A stretch of 64,000 nt of DNA from Ferruginibacter paludis. Its GTDB lineage: Bacteria > Bacteroidota > Bacteroidia > Chitinophagales > Chitinophagaceae. The stretch lies in NCBI RefSeq assembly GCF_030409685.1, contig NZ_JAUFQJ010000007.1, positions 462,136 to 526,135 on the forward strand, given 5' to 3'. Positions 1-8,376 of the stretch are shown in pieces. The first letter of the stretch is position 1; every line of letters starts with the position of its first letter. Under the pieces are notes generated by a model. It saw only the letters and a program-made list of their open reading frames with translations. It did not search any database and had not been told where the DNA came from. A program made the translations under genes and the position numbers.

Positions 1-813
1 TTTGGTAGCATTTAAAAAGGAACAAACCGTCATAATGAAGGAGGGCTGCACTTTCCAGGGTTGCATATCTCCATATACATTGATGGCTCTTACCAACATA
101 AAAACAGCAATGGCAGTGCTGCCAATGATCAGCAGGTATTTTTTTCGAACAGTCGTATCCATACTTTTTTTATACAATGCCCCAAAGCAATAACCCAGCA
201 TCATGGTGCTCAGCCATGCAAGGAGGGAGTAGCCGGTAGTGAAAAAGTGCCCGCCAAAATTGAACCGTTTGCGTTCGTGCAATTCTGCCAATAAAAAATC
301 AGAAAAACTGTTGCCCGTTACATGTAGGTTGTCAAATAAATTATGCGTAAATAATATAAGGAGCCCCGACGCTAAAATTATTTTGGGTGGCAGGTAAATC
401 AAGGCGCTCATGCACACCATCGAAAGTCCCAATATCCAGATCACCTGCAGTCGAAAAGTGGGGTAGTGCGGATTGAAATTCCAGGCAAAGCTGATCACCG
501 ATACTTCCAGCAGCATCAGCCACAGGCCACGCTTTAGTAAAAATGCCGAGAGTGCTGATTTTGTTTTTCTTTCTCCCACCAAAAAGGCGGAAGTGCCTGC
601 CAGGAACACAAATACCGGTGCACAGAAATTCGTGATCCACCTGGTGAAAAATACGGGTGCATTGGTTTGCGTAAGGTCGGTTGGATCGTACACAAAATTA
701 GCTGCATGAAAATAATCCCGTACATGATCCAGCGCCATGATGACGATCACGATGCCTCTCAAAAGGTCAATCGATTCAATTCTTTTTTTGTTGCTGGTGA
801 AGGGTTGTTGCAT
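1..813 (-). CDS. HGSNAT-like membrane acyltransferase (partial, C-terminus beyond window)
   Basis: 271 codons are visible, starting at ATG 813-811 and running off the left edge without a stop. The N-terminus reads MQQPFTSNKKRIESIDLLRG and matches the three complete paralogs at 2672, 3905 and 10846. The hallmark is the arginine-glycine motif after a predicted first helix (IDLLRG) followed by a helix with a conserved aspartate-histidine (ALDHVRDYFH). This is the heparan-alpha-glucosaminide N-acetyltransferase/DUF1624 type, a multi-pass inner-membrane family thought to move acyl groups across the membrane. The visible part ends near the position of the conserved NKYPPSLL segment, so about 120 residues are missing. 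The substrate is unknown. Assignment rests on paralogy and the N-terminal motif. Confidence 0.85.
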   Translation of the reverse strand, partial: MQQPFTSNKKRIESIDLLRGIVIVIMALDHVRDYFHAANFVYDPTDLTQTNAPVFFTRWITNFCAPVFVFLAGTSAFLVGERKTKSALSAFLLKRGLWLMLLEVSVISFAWNFNPHYPTFRLQVIWILGLSMVCMSALIYLPPKIILASGLLILFTHNLFDNLHVTGNSFSDFLLAELHERKRFNFGGHFFTTGYSLLAWLSTMMLGYCFGALYKKSMDTTVRKKYLLIIGSTAIAVFMLVRAINVYGDMQPWKVQPSFIMTVCSFLNATK

Positions 814-1163
814 CAAAGCTTCTTTAAATAATATTTTAGAATAATTAATTTAGTCCGCAAAGCCTTTCTCATCTGATGTAAGGGTTCAATTACTTTTTTT
901 TCTTGATAAAAAAAAGGAACAAAAAAAATCAAGGCTGCAGAAAAAAAGCTAAAAATTTGAATGCTCGCCTAAAATGAAATTAGCTCAAGCAGCAGAATAT
1001 AGCCAGGCTTATGTGCGACTTACGGGCTAATACCCATGCCAAACATTTGTAACATCAATTTCATTTTTTAACGGCAACCATTCAAATTTTCTTAACGCTT
1101 TTTTTCTGAGGCCGTTAAAGAATATGCGGCTATTCTTTAGTATCCTATAATTTTTTTTGATCG
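814..1163. other. Gene-free gap carrying an inverted-repeat element
   Basis: No credible reading frame was seen. The gap is A/T-homopolymer rich and most of it is taken up by the imperfect inverted repeat described at 933-1113. Confidence 0.6.
933..1113. repeat. MITE-like long imperfect inverted repeat
   Basis: The left arm (about 933-982) contains CAGAAAAAAAGC, AATTTGAATG and AAAATGAAATTA. The right arm (about 1054-1113), read in reverse complement, contains CAGAAAAAAAGC, AAATTTGAATG and AAAAATGAAATT in the same order. The arms are about 50-60 bases with small indels and a centre of about 70 bases. No transposase is attached. It may be a non-autonomous element or a degenerate dispersed repeat; a genome-wide search would decide. 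Confidence 0.55.
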
Positions 1164-2486
1164 CTATTTTTTGAATAATTCAAGCAGAGTTGTAGTGCCA
1201 ATTACAGCACCCAGCGGAATGGCTGCCAGATCAACCTGGTAATTGCCGTTATGATTATAAAAAGGCGCACTCTTTCCTTCGCTCACCGCCTTTGCATACA
1301 GGTCGGGTTGTGCAGTGCCTACCCATATATAATCGCACAGTGTTTTATTATTGCCCAATACCAGGTGATTGAAATCTTCGGAACCCATGATAGGAGGCGT
1401 ATCAGTAATGATTTTTTCAGGTGTCAGCAGGGGCGTAAGCGCTTTGTTTACTTTGGCAGACAATGCCGGATCATTCACCTGCGGGTACACACTGCCCTTC
1501 ATTAAAATGGATGGATAGTTTTCTTTGGCGACGCCGTTCGCAACAGCAATGCCTTCGTTGATTCTTTTGATACCATCCAGCAAAACAGTTCTTATTCTTT
1601 CATTGAACCAGCGCAGGTTTAGTTTCACCACCGCAGATGCCGGGATCACATTGTTATCGCCACCGGAGTGGATGGCGCCAACAGTCAGCACAGCCACATC
1701 CTGCGCAGCAATGCTTCTGCTGACAATGGTTTGATACTGCAACACTGCATTGCAAGCCATTACCACCGGGTCTTTGGTAAGTTCCGGTGTAGAGCCATGG
1801 CCGCCGATGCCGTAAAAAGTTACGTCCAGCTGATCACTGCCTGCGGCTCTTTCACCAGCACCGTTTTTAATGCTGCCTGTTGCAATGGGAGTGGTGTGCA
1901 GACCAAATAAATAATCAGGAACTGGTACACCTTTGTCATACATCTTATCATTGACCATTGCCTTGGCACCAGTCAGTGGTTCCTCTGCAGGTTGTGCCAG
2001 CATTACCAGCGTTCCCTTCCATTCGTTTTTTATAGACGCCATTATTTTGGCAACTTCCAGCAACCAGGTTACATGTGCATCATGGCCGCAGGCGTGCATT
2101 ACGGGCACTTCCGTGCCGTCCACCTTCTTCATCGTTTTGGTGCTGGAGTAGGGTAGACCTGTAATTTCTTTTACTGAATTACAATCCATATCGGCACGGT
2201 ACATTACCACCGGGCCGGCGCCATTTTTTAAAATACCTACCACACCTGTTTTGCCAATTCCTGTCATCACTTCATAGCCCAATGCCTTCAGTTCTTTTTC
2301 GATGATGGCGGATGTGCGCACTTCCATAAAACCGAGCTCCGGGTTCTGGTGAAGGTCTTTAAAAATTTCCACCAGCCTGCCCGAATCAGCATAGGCCATT
2401 TGCTTTACCTGTTTGCTGACTTGCGCATGGAGCCCTCCTATGCTAAAGATCAGGATGGATAAAAATGTAATGACTTTTTTGTTCAC
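1164..2486 (-). CDS. Exported M20-family amidohydrolase (peptidase M20D type)
   Basis: The protein has 440 residues from GTG at 2486-2484. The open frame runs on upstream to 2693, but that extension overlaps the neighbouring gene and lacks a signal. Starting at the GTG gives VNKKVITFLSILIF...GLHAQ, a clean signal peptide. The family hydrolyses N-acyl or N-aryl amino acids (hippurate or IAA-amino acid hydrolase type) with a two-metal centre. Visible metal-ligand motifs are RADMDC, HACGHDAH and the C-terminal MGSEDF; the GxGxHGS-like dimerisation segment (GIGGHGSTPE) is also present. It probably acts in the periplasm. It lies 185 bases downstream of an acyltransferase, with a REP-like palindrome between them, so it may be transcribed on its own. 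The substrate cannot be read from the sequence. Confidence 0.85.
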   Translation of the reverse strand: MNKKVITFLSILIFSIGGLHAQVSKQVKQMAYADSGRLVEIFKDLHQNPELGFMEVRTSAIIEKELKALGYEVMTGIGKTGVVGILKNGAGPVVMYRADMDCNSVKEITGLPYSSTKTMKKVDGTEVPVMHACGHDAHVTWLLEVAKIMASIKNEWKGTLVMLAQPAEEPLTGAKAMVNDKMYDKGVPVPDYLFGLHTTPIATGSIKNGAGERAAGSDQLDVTFYGIGGHGSTPELTKDPVVMACNAVLQYQTIVSRSIAAQDVAVLTVGAIHSGGDNNVIPASAVVKLNLRWFNERIRTVLLDGIKRINEGIAVANGVAKENYPSILMKGSVYPQVNDPALSAKVNKALTPLLTPEKIITDTPPIMGSEDFNHLVLGNNKTLCDYIWVGTAQPDLYAKAVSEGKSAPFYNHNGNYQVDLAAIPLGAVIGTTTLLELFKK

Positions 2487-2552
2487 GTGGTTGGTTTGAA
2501 TGATGGAATATTGTGTAACAATCTGATGGCAAGCCGTTAATTTGAAATATTT

Positions 2553-2665
2553 CCTAACCCCGACGGCGGCTCCACGCCCCGTTGGCGGTTTTAAAGAATG
2601 GTGTTCAATTAAAACATTCGTTCTTTCCCAACCGCCGTCAGGGTTTATAACCGCTGACGGGGTTG
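2553..2665. repeat. REP-like GC-rich inverted repeats
   Basis: AACCCCGACGGCGG near 2553 pairs with CCGCTGACGGGGTTG near 2651, and CGTTGGCGGTTTTA near 2579 pairs with AACCGCCGTCAGGGTTTA near 2629. The result is a nested palindrome of about 110 bases between two genes of the same strand. The CCCCGACGGCGG core resembles the repeat at 59399-59541, so both may belong to one dispersed family. Confidence 0.6.
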
Positions 2666-2671
2666 TATGCT

Positions 2672-3865
2672 TTATAAATAACTCAACCACCATTTTTCTT
2701 TATGCGACTGCTTGTAACGATCGTATCGTTTGCAAAGCGGGAACAGGGCTACCACCACAAAGGCCCAGACAAGATAGACCACGATCAGCGGAAAGCCGTA
2801 TCCCTTCAGGTCTGTATTGAACCAGATGGGTTGCCGCAGCATCCAGTTTTGCCAGGCTACACTGGTGAACAATCCCGACGCAATCATCGCCAGTAAATGT
2901 ATCAGGTAAATGTGAATGAGGTAAAAGAACATCGGTACCCGCCCGTAGATGGAAATGATATTTACAACGGTGCCTTGTAATTTTTCCATCCATGCCAGCG
3001 ATATCAATGCGCTGCCCAACGTTACTAAAATATACAAGAGTGATGGCGGGTATTTGTTGACATTGATAAAAGACAACAAAGTAAACAGTGGATTTTTTTG
3101 TGTGCTCCATGGAACAGGATCACCATACAGGTTGGTGAAACGGAGTATAATAAAAAGTAGGATGGCGGCTCCCCCGGTAATCAACAGTTGCTTTCTTCTT
3201 TTGGCTGCGTCATAGCCACTGGCGTACCATACACCAAGGCAATAACCCAACGGCATTACACCAATCCAGGGTACCAGCGGGTAGCCTACCAGGAAAGCTT
3301 CCTTGTGCCAGTAAAAAAAGTTTTGCTCATGCAGCAGCGCCCAGCCAAATGCAGGCAGTGTGTTGCCGGTTACATGCGTTTTGTCCAGCAAATTATGACC
3401 TGCTACAATGAGGATGCAAACGGGCAAAATAATTTTTACGGGCAAATGAATCATTGCGGCCAGTACAATCATGCTTACACCGAGTGCCCAGATGGTGACA
3501 AACAGAAAATTGGGAAATAAGATATTAAAATTCCAACCAAAATTAACGATGATCATTTCAAGAAAGATCAGCCACAGTCCACGTTTTAAAAGGAAAACGG
3601 ACAACTCCTTTTTGGTTTTCTTCTGACCAATAAGATAGGCGGATGTACCCGCAAGCAGCATAAATATGGGTGCGCAAAAATGCGTGATCCAACGGGTAAG
3701 GAATATGGGGGCACTTGTTTTGGAAAGATCCAGCGGATTGTATAAAAATGAACTGGCATGAAAATAATCCCGAACATGGTCAATCGCCATAATGATCATG
3801 ATCAATCCACGCAGCAAATCAATTGAGTTGATTCGTTTTTGATTGTTGGACAAAGAAGCTTGCAT
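2672..3865 (-). CDS. HGSNAT-like membrane acyltransferase
   Basis: The protein has 397 residues, polytopic, with about ten hydrophobic segments. It starts MQASLSNNQKRINSIDLLRG, then MAIDHVRDYFH, which carries the conserved Asp-His of the family (DUF1624/HGSNAT catalytic domain). Other features shared with its paralogs are TRWITHFCAP, KRGLWLIFLE, NKYPPSLL and the basic C-terminal tail ending HKEKWWLSYL. It lies 39 bases downstream of the paralog at 3905, probably as a co-transcribed tandem pair. By analogy the family moves an acetyl group from a cytosolic donor to an acceptor on the other face of the membrane; the acceptor here is unknown. Confidence 0.88.
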   Translation of the reverse strand: MQASLSNNQKRINSIDLLRGLIMIIMAIDHVRDYFHASSFLYNPLDLSKTSAPIFLTRWITHFCAPIFMLLAGTSAYLIGQKKTKKELSVFLLKRGLWLIFLEMIIVNFGWNFNILFPNFLFVTIWALGVSMIVLAAMIHLPVKIILPVCILIVAGHNLLDKTHVTGNTLPAFGWALLHEQNFFYWHKEAFLVGYPLVPWIGVMPLGYCLGVWYASGYDAAKRRKQLLITGGAAILLFIILRFTNLYGDPVPWSTQKNPLFTLLSFINVNKYPPSLLYILVTLGSALISLAWMEKLQGTVVNIISIYGRVPMFFYLIHIYLIHLLAMIASGLFTSVAWQNWMLRQPIWFNTDLKGYGFPLIVVYLVWAFVVVALFPLCKRYDRYKQSHKEKWWLSYL

Positions 3866-3904
3866 TGGTATGTTGGTTGATTGAATAAAAATTTATTTGC
3901 TTTG

Positions 3905-5104
3905 TTATAAATAACTCAGCCACCATTTTTCTTTGTGACTGGTTTTATACCGGTCATATTTTTTACACAACGGATACATAATGGCTACGATGGCCAGCCA
4001 GATTAAATATACTACCGGCAAACTAAATCCTTCACCGGGAACAATAAACAACAAAGGCACCTGCTGAGCTGCCTTCGCGACGTCCTGCATATTGTGCCCC
4101 CTCGCAAAAAATACGATCATTGCCACCACGTGCGCCAGAAAGAAATGAACTACATAATAGAAAAAAGGAACCCTGCCGTAGATCCTCACCAAACTGGTAA
4201 AGCGGTTTTGAATACCTTCCAAATAAGACAGAACAATCAGTGCTGGTCCGACGGTGACGCACATGAACAATAAAGAGGGCGGGTATTTCTGAAGGTTGAT
4301 GAAAGAAAGAAAAGTATCCAACCAGGTATTTTGCTTACTCCACTGAAATGGATTACCATACACGTTGACAAACCTGACCAGGACAAAAAATAAAATAGTA
4401 AAGACACCTATCCTCAACAATATTTTTTTACGTTCATCCGCACTGTAGTTGGAAGAGAAGAACGTACCGGTACAATAGCCCAATATCATTAAGCCCGTCC
4501 ATGGTAAAAATGGATACAGCACAAGCAGTATATGTCCCGGAGCAAATGGCATTACTCCGCCCACCCGGTGCAGGAGGCTGTATAAAAAAGAGGGTTTAAA
4601 ACCGGGGGCTGCTTCGGGTATATCCAGCAGGTTATGCCCCAGCACTATTACCAACCCTATGGTAAGTATAACAGGGAATGGCAGGTAGATCAGCAAACCC
4701 AGTATCATCATACTGATACCAATCGCCCAGATTACTTCCAGGAAAATAATATTGTACAATGGATTTAACGTAAACACAAAAGAGAGGATAATCGCTTCCG
4801 CAATAATGAGCCAAAGTCCTCTCTTGATTAAGAAGGAACTCAATTCTTTTTTGCTTTTTTTAAAGGATTGTAAGTAGCAGGAAAGTCCGGATAGAAATAC
4901 AAATGTGGGCGCACAAAAATGAGTGATCCACCTGGTAAAAAATAATATAGGAGATGCAGAGGGTACGGCTAAGGGATCGCCGGTGTTGGCTGCAACATGA
5001 AAAAAATCCCTGGTATGATCCAGCGTCATGATAACCATCACAATGCCCCGCAGCACATCAATGGAGTCAATTCTTTTCTGCGATGCAGCAAGTGGCTGTT
5101 GCAT
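3905..5104 (-). CDS. HGSNAT-like membrane acyltransferase
   Basis: The protein has 399 residues and is the first gene of a tandem pair with the paralog at 2672. It begins MQQPLAASQKRIDSIDVLRG, nearly the same opening as the partial copy at 1-813, followed by MTLDHTRDFFH with the family Asp-His. It has about ten membrane segments, the shared TRWITHFCAP and LQKYPPSLL motifs, and the invariant tail HKEKWWLSYL. The periplasmic or cytosolic loops differ most between copies, for example the HVVAMIVFFARG segment, which suggests the paralogs handle different acceptors. The functional call is by family only. Confidence 0.88.
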   Translation of the reverse strand: MQQPLAASQKRIDSIDVLRGIVMVIMTLDHTRDFFHVAANTGDPLAVPSASPILFFTRWITHFCAPTFVFLSGLSCYLQSFKKSKKELSSFLIKRGLWLIIAEAIILSFVFTLNPLYNIIFLEVIWAIGISMMILGLLIYLPFPVILTIGLVIVLGHNLLDIPEAAPGFKPSFLYSLLHRVGGVMPFAPGHILLVLYPFLPWTGLMILGYCTGTFFSSNYSADERKKILLRIGVFTILFFVLVRFVNVYGNPFQWSKQNTWLDTFLSFINLQKYPPSLLFMCVTVGPALIVLSYLEGIQNRFTSLVRIYGRVPFFYYVVHFFLAHVVAMIVFFARGHNMQDVAKAAQQVPLLFIVPGEGFSLPVVYLIWLAIVAIMYPLCKKYDRYKTSHKEKWWLSYL

Positions 5105-5246
5105 ATTAGTTGGTTTTGGTATTGATTTTTAATCGGTTTTAAGTTACTTATTTTATTCAGTAAATTGTAAAAGGTCAGCTGCATTTTTGAAAAACCGGTT
5201 CAATTTTTATGCACTATTTTTCTTTCTATCAATAGTGTCTTATTTG

Positions 5247-7346
5247 CTATTTAAATTTTCTAACAAAAAACTCCGCCACAGCCCCGTACACGGTTACTGC
5301 ATTTTCCCATTTCATCCAGTGGTGGGTATCATCTGCAATCATGATGGTTTCGTAGGTCACATGCTGCTTTTCCAACCGGTTGATTATATCAACACTTTCA
5401 TTAAATTGTACATTTCGGTCATCATCCGCATGGATGATTAACACAGGCGATTTCCATGTTTTCATGTAAGGAATCGGGGAGGAGTACCAGGCTGTTTTGA
5501 GGGCTTTTTCCAGGTCAGGCGCTTTCTCATATTTCTCATTATAAGCCGTAAGTAAACCAGAACGGGATGCCCAGTCATGCACGCCGTGAATATCTACGCC
5601 GGCTGCAAAAAGTTTCGAATCTTTGGCCAGCGCCATGGCTGTTAAATAGCCACCATAAGAGCCACCATAAATGCCGATTTTTTGGGCATCAACAAAGGTT
5701 TGTTTTCGCAGCCATTCGCCAGCAGCTTTAATATCAAGATATTCTGAAGCGCCGGCTTCGCCTGCATTTTTTGCCTGGTGAAACTCATAACCATACCCGA
5801 TACCCAGGCGGTAATTTACTGACAACACCACAAAGCCGAGGCTGGCCAGGTATTGGTTGCTTGCATAGGCATTGCTATAATAATCGGAGTAGTGCCAGCC
5901 CAATAACATTTGTCTTGGCGGGCCGCCATGCACATACACAATAGCCGGTTTTTTACTGGTGCCACCTGCAGGTAAAAATAAATCCGCATGCACCGTAACG
6001 CCATCAGCCGATTTAAAAATTACTTGTGTGGGGATAATCAATTTTTCCTTTGGAAAACTGGTTGGTATCAATTCTTCACCCATTAATTGAACAGCATTGT
6101 CGCTCTTACTTAATTGCATCACAGCAGGTAATGGTGGTCGCTGTGCGGTGGCGCTGATAAAGGCCAACGTATTGTTATCATTGATTAATAACGGTGTCCA
6201 TTCAAGGCCACTGCCATTTGTCAGTACATGCATATCTGCTTTGTCAACACTTACTTTCGCAGCATGCCTTCTTTCAATATCCAGTTGGCCGTTACCGGTG
6301 TTGGCACTGAAGGTCAGGTATTTTTTATCTGTACTTAGCGTGATATGCTCACACATAAAATTGCCCGGCGTCAATAGCGTTTCCTTACCACCATCCGCTG
6401 CAATAGAGTAGAGATGCGGCCATCCATCCTGGTAAGATAAAAATATGATCCTGTTATTGGCAGCCCAGTGCAGGTTGTAACCGCCTTCTGTTGTGGGTAC
6501 AGAGCCCCGCAAGGTGGCGGGAGCTTTCCACAACAACGTTGCTTTGCCGCTTGCAATATCCGCGGTATAAATACTCCAGGGAATATGCTTTTGAACCAAC
6601 AAAGAATCGGGTGCACCACCAGCGCCCGGTCTTCTGATAAACACAATACTTTTATTGTCGGGCGACCAATGAGGTGTTTCATCAAAACTAAAGGAAGGCG
6701 CAATCCATTTGATGGGCGTTGCACCATTGGTATAAATGCCGATGATAGAATGATCATTACGATGGGCAACAAATAACAACAAACTATCACCTGCACTGTA
6801 TTCCAGCAACCCAACGTTGCCCCTTGTTGTAAATAGATTCCTGGCAGCAGCACTGCCGTCAATGGGCGCCGCCCATGCCTGTCCGCCTTTTATGAAAGCT
6901 ACTGTTTTGCTATCGGGAGAAATAACAGGGTCATCACCTTCGGATAAATATTTTGTTTCTCCACCATCAAATGGTACACTGGCTACTTGCACATGAAAAG
7001 GATTTGTTTCAAATGAAGGGTTTAACGGTAAGCCATGATCCCAATTGGCACCATGATCGCCGCCACGAACAAATACCACCCACTTGCCATCTGCTGAAAT
7101 AGATACACTGGTAATTTCCTGCCCATCATCTTTTGAAAAACTGGTCAGTTTCCTGGGTTTGAATGCGGGGCCTTCTGCCACATATACATTGCGTTTTCCC
7201 TGCTCATCCAATGCCCAGGCTATTTTTGATCCACTCGAAGCAGCATGCAATTCGGTTGGGAAATTGTAGGCTTTAAAAGCTGCAAAGGGATTGGTCTGTG
7301 CAAGTAGCTGAACAGGTAATAGCACCAGCAGGAATATTTTTTTCAT
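5247..7346 (-). CDS. Exported S9-family prolyl oligopeptidase-like serine peptidase
   Basis: The protein has 699 residues with an N-terminal signal peptide (MKKIFLLVLLPVQLLAQ). Residues about 30-420 form WD40-like beta-propeller repeats; several blades contain SPD or SADGK segments. The C-terminal alpha/beta-hydrolase domain (about 440-699) carries YVHGGPP, the nucleophile motif GGSYGG near residue 560, the acid in HADDDRNVQF and the histidine in DDTHHW. It fits the dipeptidyl-peptidase IV/acylaminoacyl-peptidase group, acting on short peptides in the periplasm. It stands between two gene-free stretches and is probably a single-gene transcript. Length and catalytic residues are complete. Confidence 0.9.
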   Translation of the reverse strand: MKKIFLLVLLPVQLLAQTNPFAAFKAYNFPTELHAASSGSKIAWALDEQGKRNVYVAEGPAFKPRKLTSFSKDDGQEITSVSISADGKWVVFVRGGDHGANWDHGLPLNPSFETNPFHVQVASVPFDGGETKYLSEGDDPVISPDSKTVAFIKGGQAWAAPIDGSAAARNLFTTRGNVGLLEYSAGDSLLLFVAHRNDHSIIGIYTNGATPIKWIAPSFSFDETPHWSPDNKSIVFIRRPGAGGAPDSLLVQKHIPWSIYTADIASGKATLLWKAPATLRGSVPTTEGGYNLHWAANNRIIFLSYQDGWPHLYSIAADGGKETLLTPGNFMCEHITLSTDKKYLTFSANTGNGQLDIERRHAAKVSVDKADMHVLTNGSGLEWTPLLINDNNTLAFISATAQRPPLPAVMQLSKSDNAVQLMGEELIPTSFPKEKLIIPTQVIFKSADGVTVHADLFLPAGGTSKKPAIVYVHGGPPRQMLLGWHYSDYYSNAYASNQYLASLGFVVLSVNYRLGIGYGYEFHQAKNAGEAGASEYLDIKAAGEWLRKQTFVDAQKIGIYGGSYGGYLTAMALAKDSKLFAAGVDIHGVHDWASRSGLLTAYNEKYEKAPDLEKALKTAWYSSPIPYMKTWKSPVLIIHADDDRNVQFNESVDIINRLEKQHVTYETIMIADDTHHWMKWENAVTVYGAVAEFFVRKFK

Positions 7347-7441
7347 GTATGGTTTTGGGTCTTATTATTTAAGAAATTTTGCTAGTAGTTTCTGAATTTT
7401 TTAATCATCTCCGAAACTTTCTTTCGTATTGTCATTTTCTT

Positions 7442-7657
7442 TATTCATTATTTGGCTAAAGCCTTTTTGATTTTATTTTAGTCCACAGGCTGAAGCCTAT
7501 GGCAATTCATTTTATTTTGTCCACAGTTTAAAACCTGTGACAATTCACGAATTGGCTCCATGAATTATCCTCCAGCTTTTGAAATTGCCTCCAGCTTTTT
7601 AATTGCCTCCAGCTTCAGCTGGAGGACAATTAAATTAATGTTATTGGCTTTAGCCAA
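7442..7657. repeat. Repeat block flanking the IS200-like transposase (downstream side)
   Basis: Within this mostly gene-free stretch, a unit at about 7442-7512 (TTTGGCTAAAGCC, then TTTTGATTTTATTTTA, then CCACAGGCTGAAGCCT, then TGGCAATTCATT) recurs on the other side of the transposase. It is followed by three tandem AATTGCCTCCAGCTT-like units (about 7565-7615), a 9-bp palindrome CCTCCAGCT/AGCTGGAGG at 7606-7625, and the 14-mer TTGGCTTTAGCCAA at 7644-7657, only 10 bases beyond the transposase stop. These palindromes are probably the recognition ends of the element. Confidence 0.7.
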
Positions 7658-7667
7658 AACATAATTC

Positions 7668-8108
7668 TCATTCATCTTGAAATTTTTGAAATCCATATTT
7701 AGTGAGGAACTCATCATACTCTTGCTGAAATGTCTTTTTCTTGTGATGTTCTTCCTGATTTTTTATATAATTTCTCACTATGTTCAAGGCTGATTCAGAA
7801 ACCGACACTGCAAAATATTCATCCTGCCATGCTAATTTTTCTGTAATAAAATGTTGTTTGTTAAACCAAAATGCGGCTTCTCCTTTTATCAGCTGCATTA
7901 TTTTGCTGATGGTCTGTTCAGTTCCCAGAGAAACTAAGCAGTGGCAATGATCAGTGTGTCCATTTACAAAATCAATAAAAATGCCTTTTGCTTTTCCATT
8001 ATCCCTGATGTGTTGCCACATGGCGTCTCTTATTGTTTTGTTTTCTAAATAAGGCACCCTGTCTTTTGTACTCCATACAAAATGAATGTAGACACTAACA
8101 AATGGCAT
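7668..8108 (-). CDS. IS200/IS605-family Y1 transposase (TnpA-like)
   Basis: The protein has 146 residues, the usual length for a single-domain Y1 HUH transposase. The HUH pair is H54-C-H56 in HTDHCHCLVS, and the catalytic tyrosine is Y114 in VRNYIKNQEEHH, the typical helix of IS200 TnpA. The C-terminal EYDEFLTKYG is also typical. Such enzymes cut and rejoin single-stranded DNA at hairpin ends. No TnpB partner is present. Matching palindromic repeats lie on both sides (7442-7657 and 8121-8217), so this is either a minimal IS or a domesticated transposase with its own repeats. Confidence 0.9.
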   Translation of the reverse strand: MPFVSVYIHFVWSTKDRVPYLENKTIRDAMWQHIRDNGKAKGIFIDFVNGHTDHCHCLVSLGTEQTISKIMQLIKGEAAFWFNKQHFITEKLAWQDEYFAVSVSESALNIVRNYIKNQEEHHKKKTFQQEYDEFLTKYGFQKFQDE

Positions 8109-8120
8109 GTTATCTATTTT

Positions 8121-8217
8121 TTATTATTCATTTGTTTGGCTGAAGCCAATTTGATTTTATTTTTATCCACAGGCTGAAGCCTGTGGCAATTCATTGATGA
8201 TTGTTGGCTTTAGCCAA
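8121..8217. repeat. Repeat block flanking the IS200-like transposase (upstream side)
   Basis: It holds TTTGGCTGAAGCCAA (about 8135-8149), then TTTGATTTTATTTTTATCCAC, then CAGGCTGAAGCCTG (8170-8183), TGGCAATTCATT and the 14-mer TTGGCTTTAGCCAA (8204-8217). The same modules occur in the same order at 7442-7657. The two blocks therefore form direct repeats of palindromic units around the transposase gene. Confidence 0.7.
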
Positions 8218-8376
8218 CATACCACAATTTAATTATTTAGTATAAGGCTTCTGTCTGAATCATGTACTTATTTATAGAGCAACACAACGATAGTTGCTTC
8301 GACCTGGTCAATAGTACTGCTCTAAATTTAGCGTTCTGCAAATGCCCTATTCTTTGATGAGAATCATTTTAATACT

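Noticed and set aside
2487..2693. N-terminal extension of the M20 amidohydrolase to 2693
   Set aside because: It would overlap the acyltransferase gene, translate the REP-like repeat and bury the signal peptide; the GTG at 2486 is the better start.
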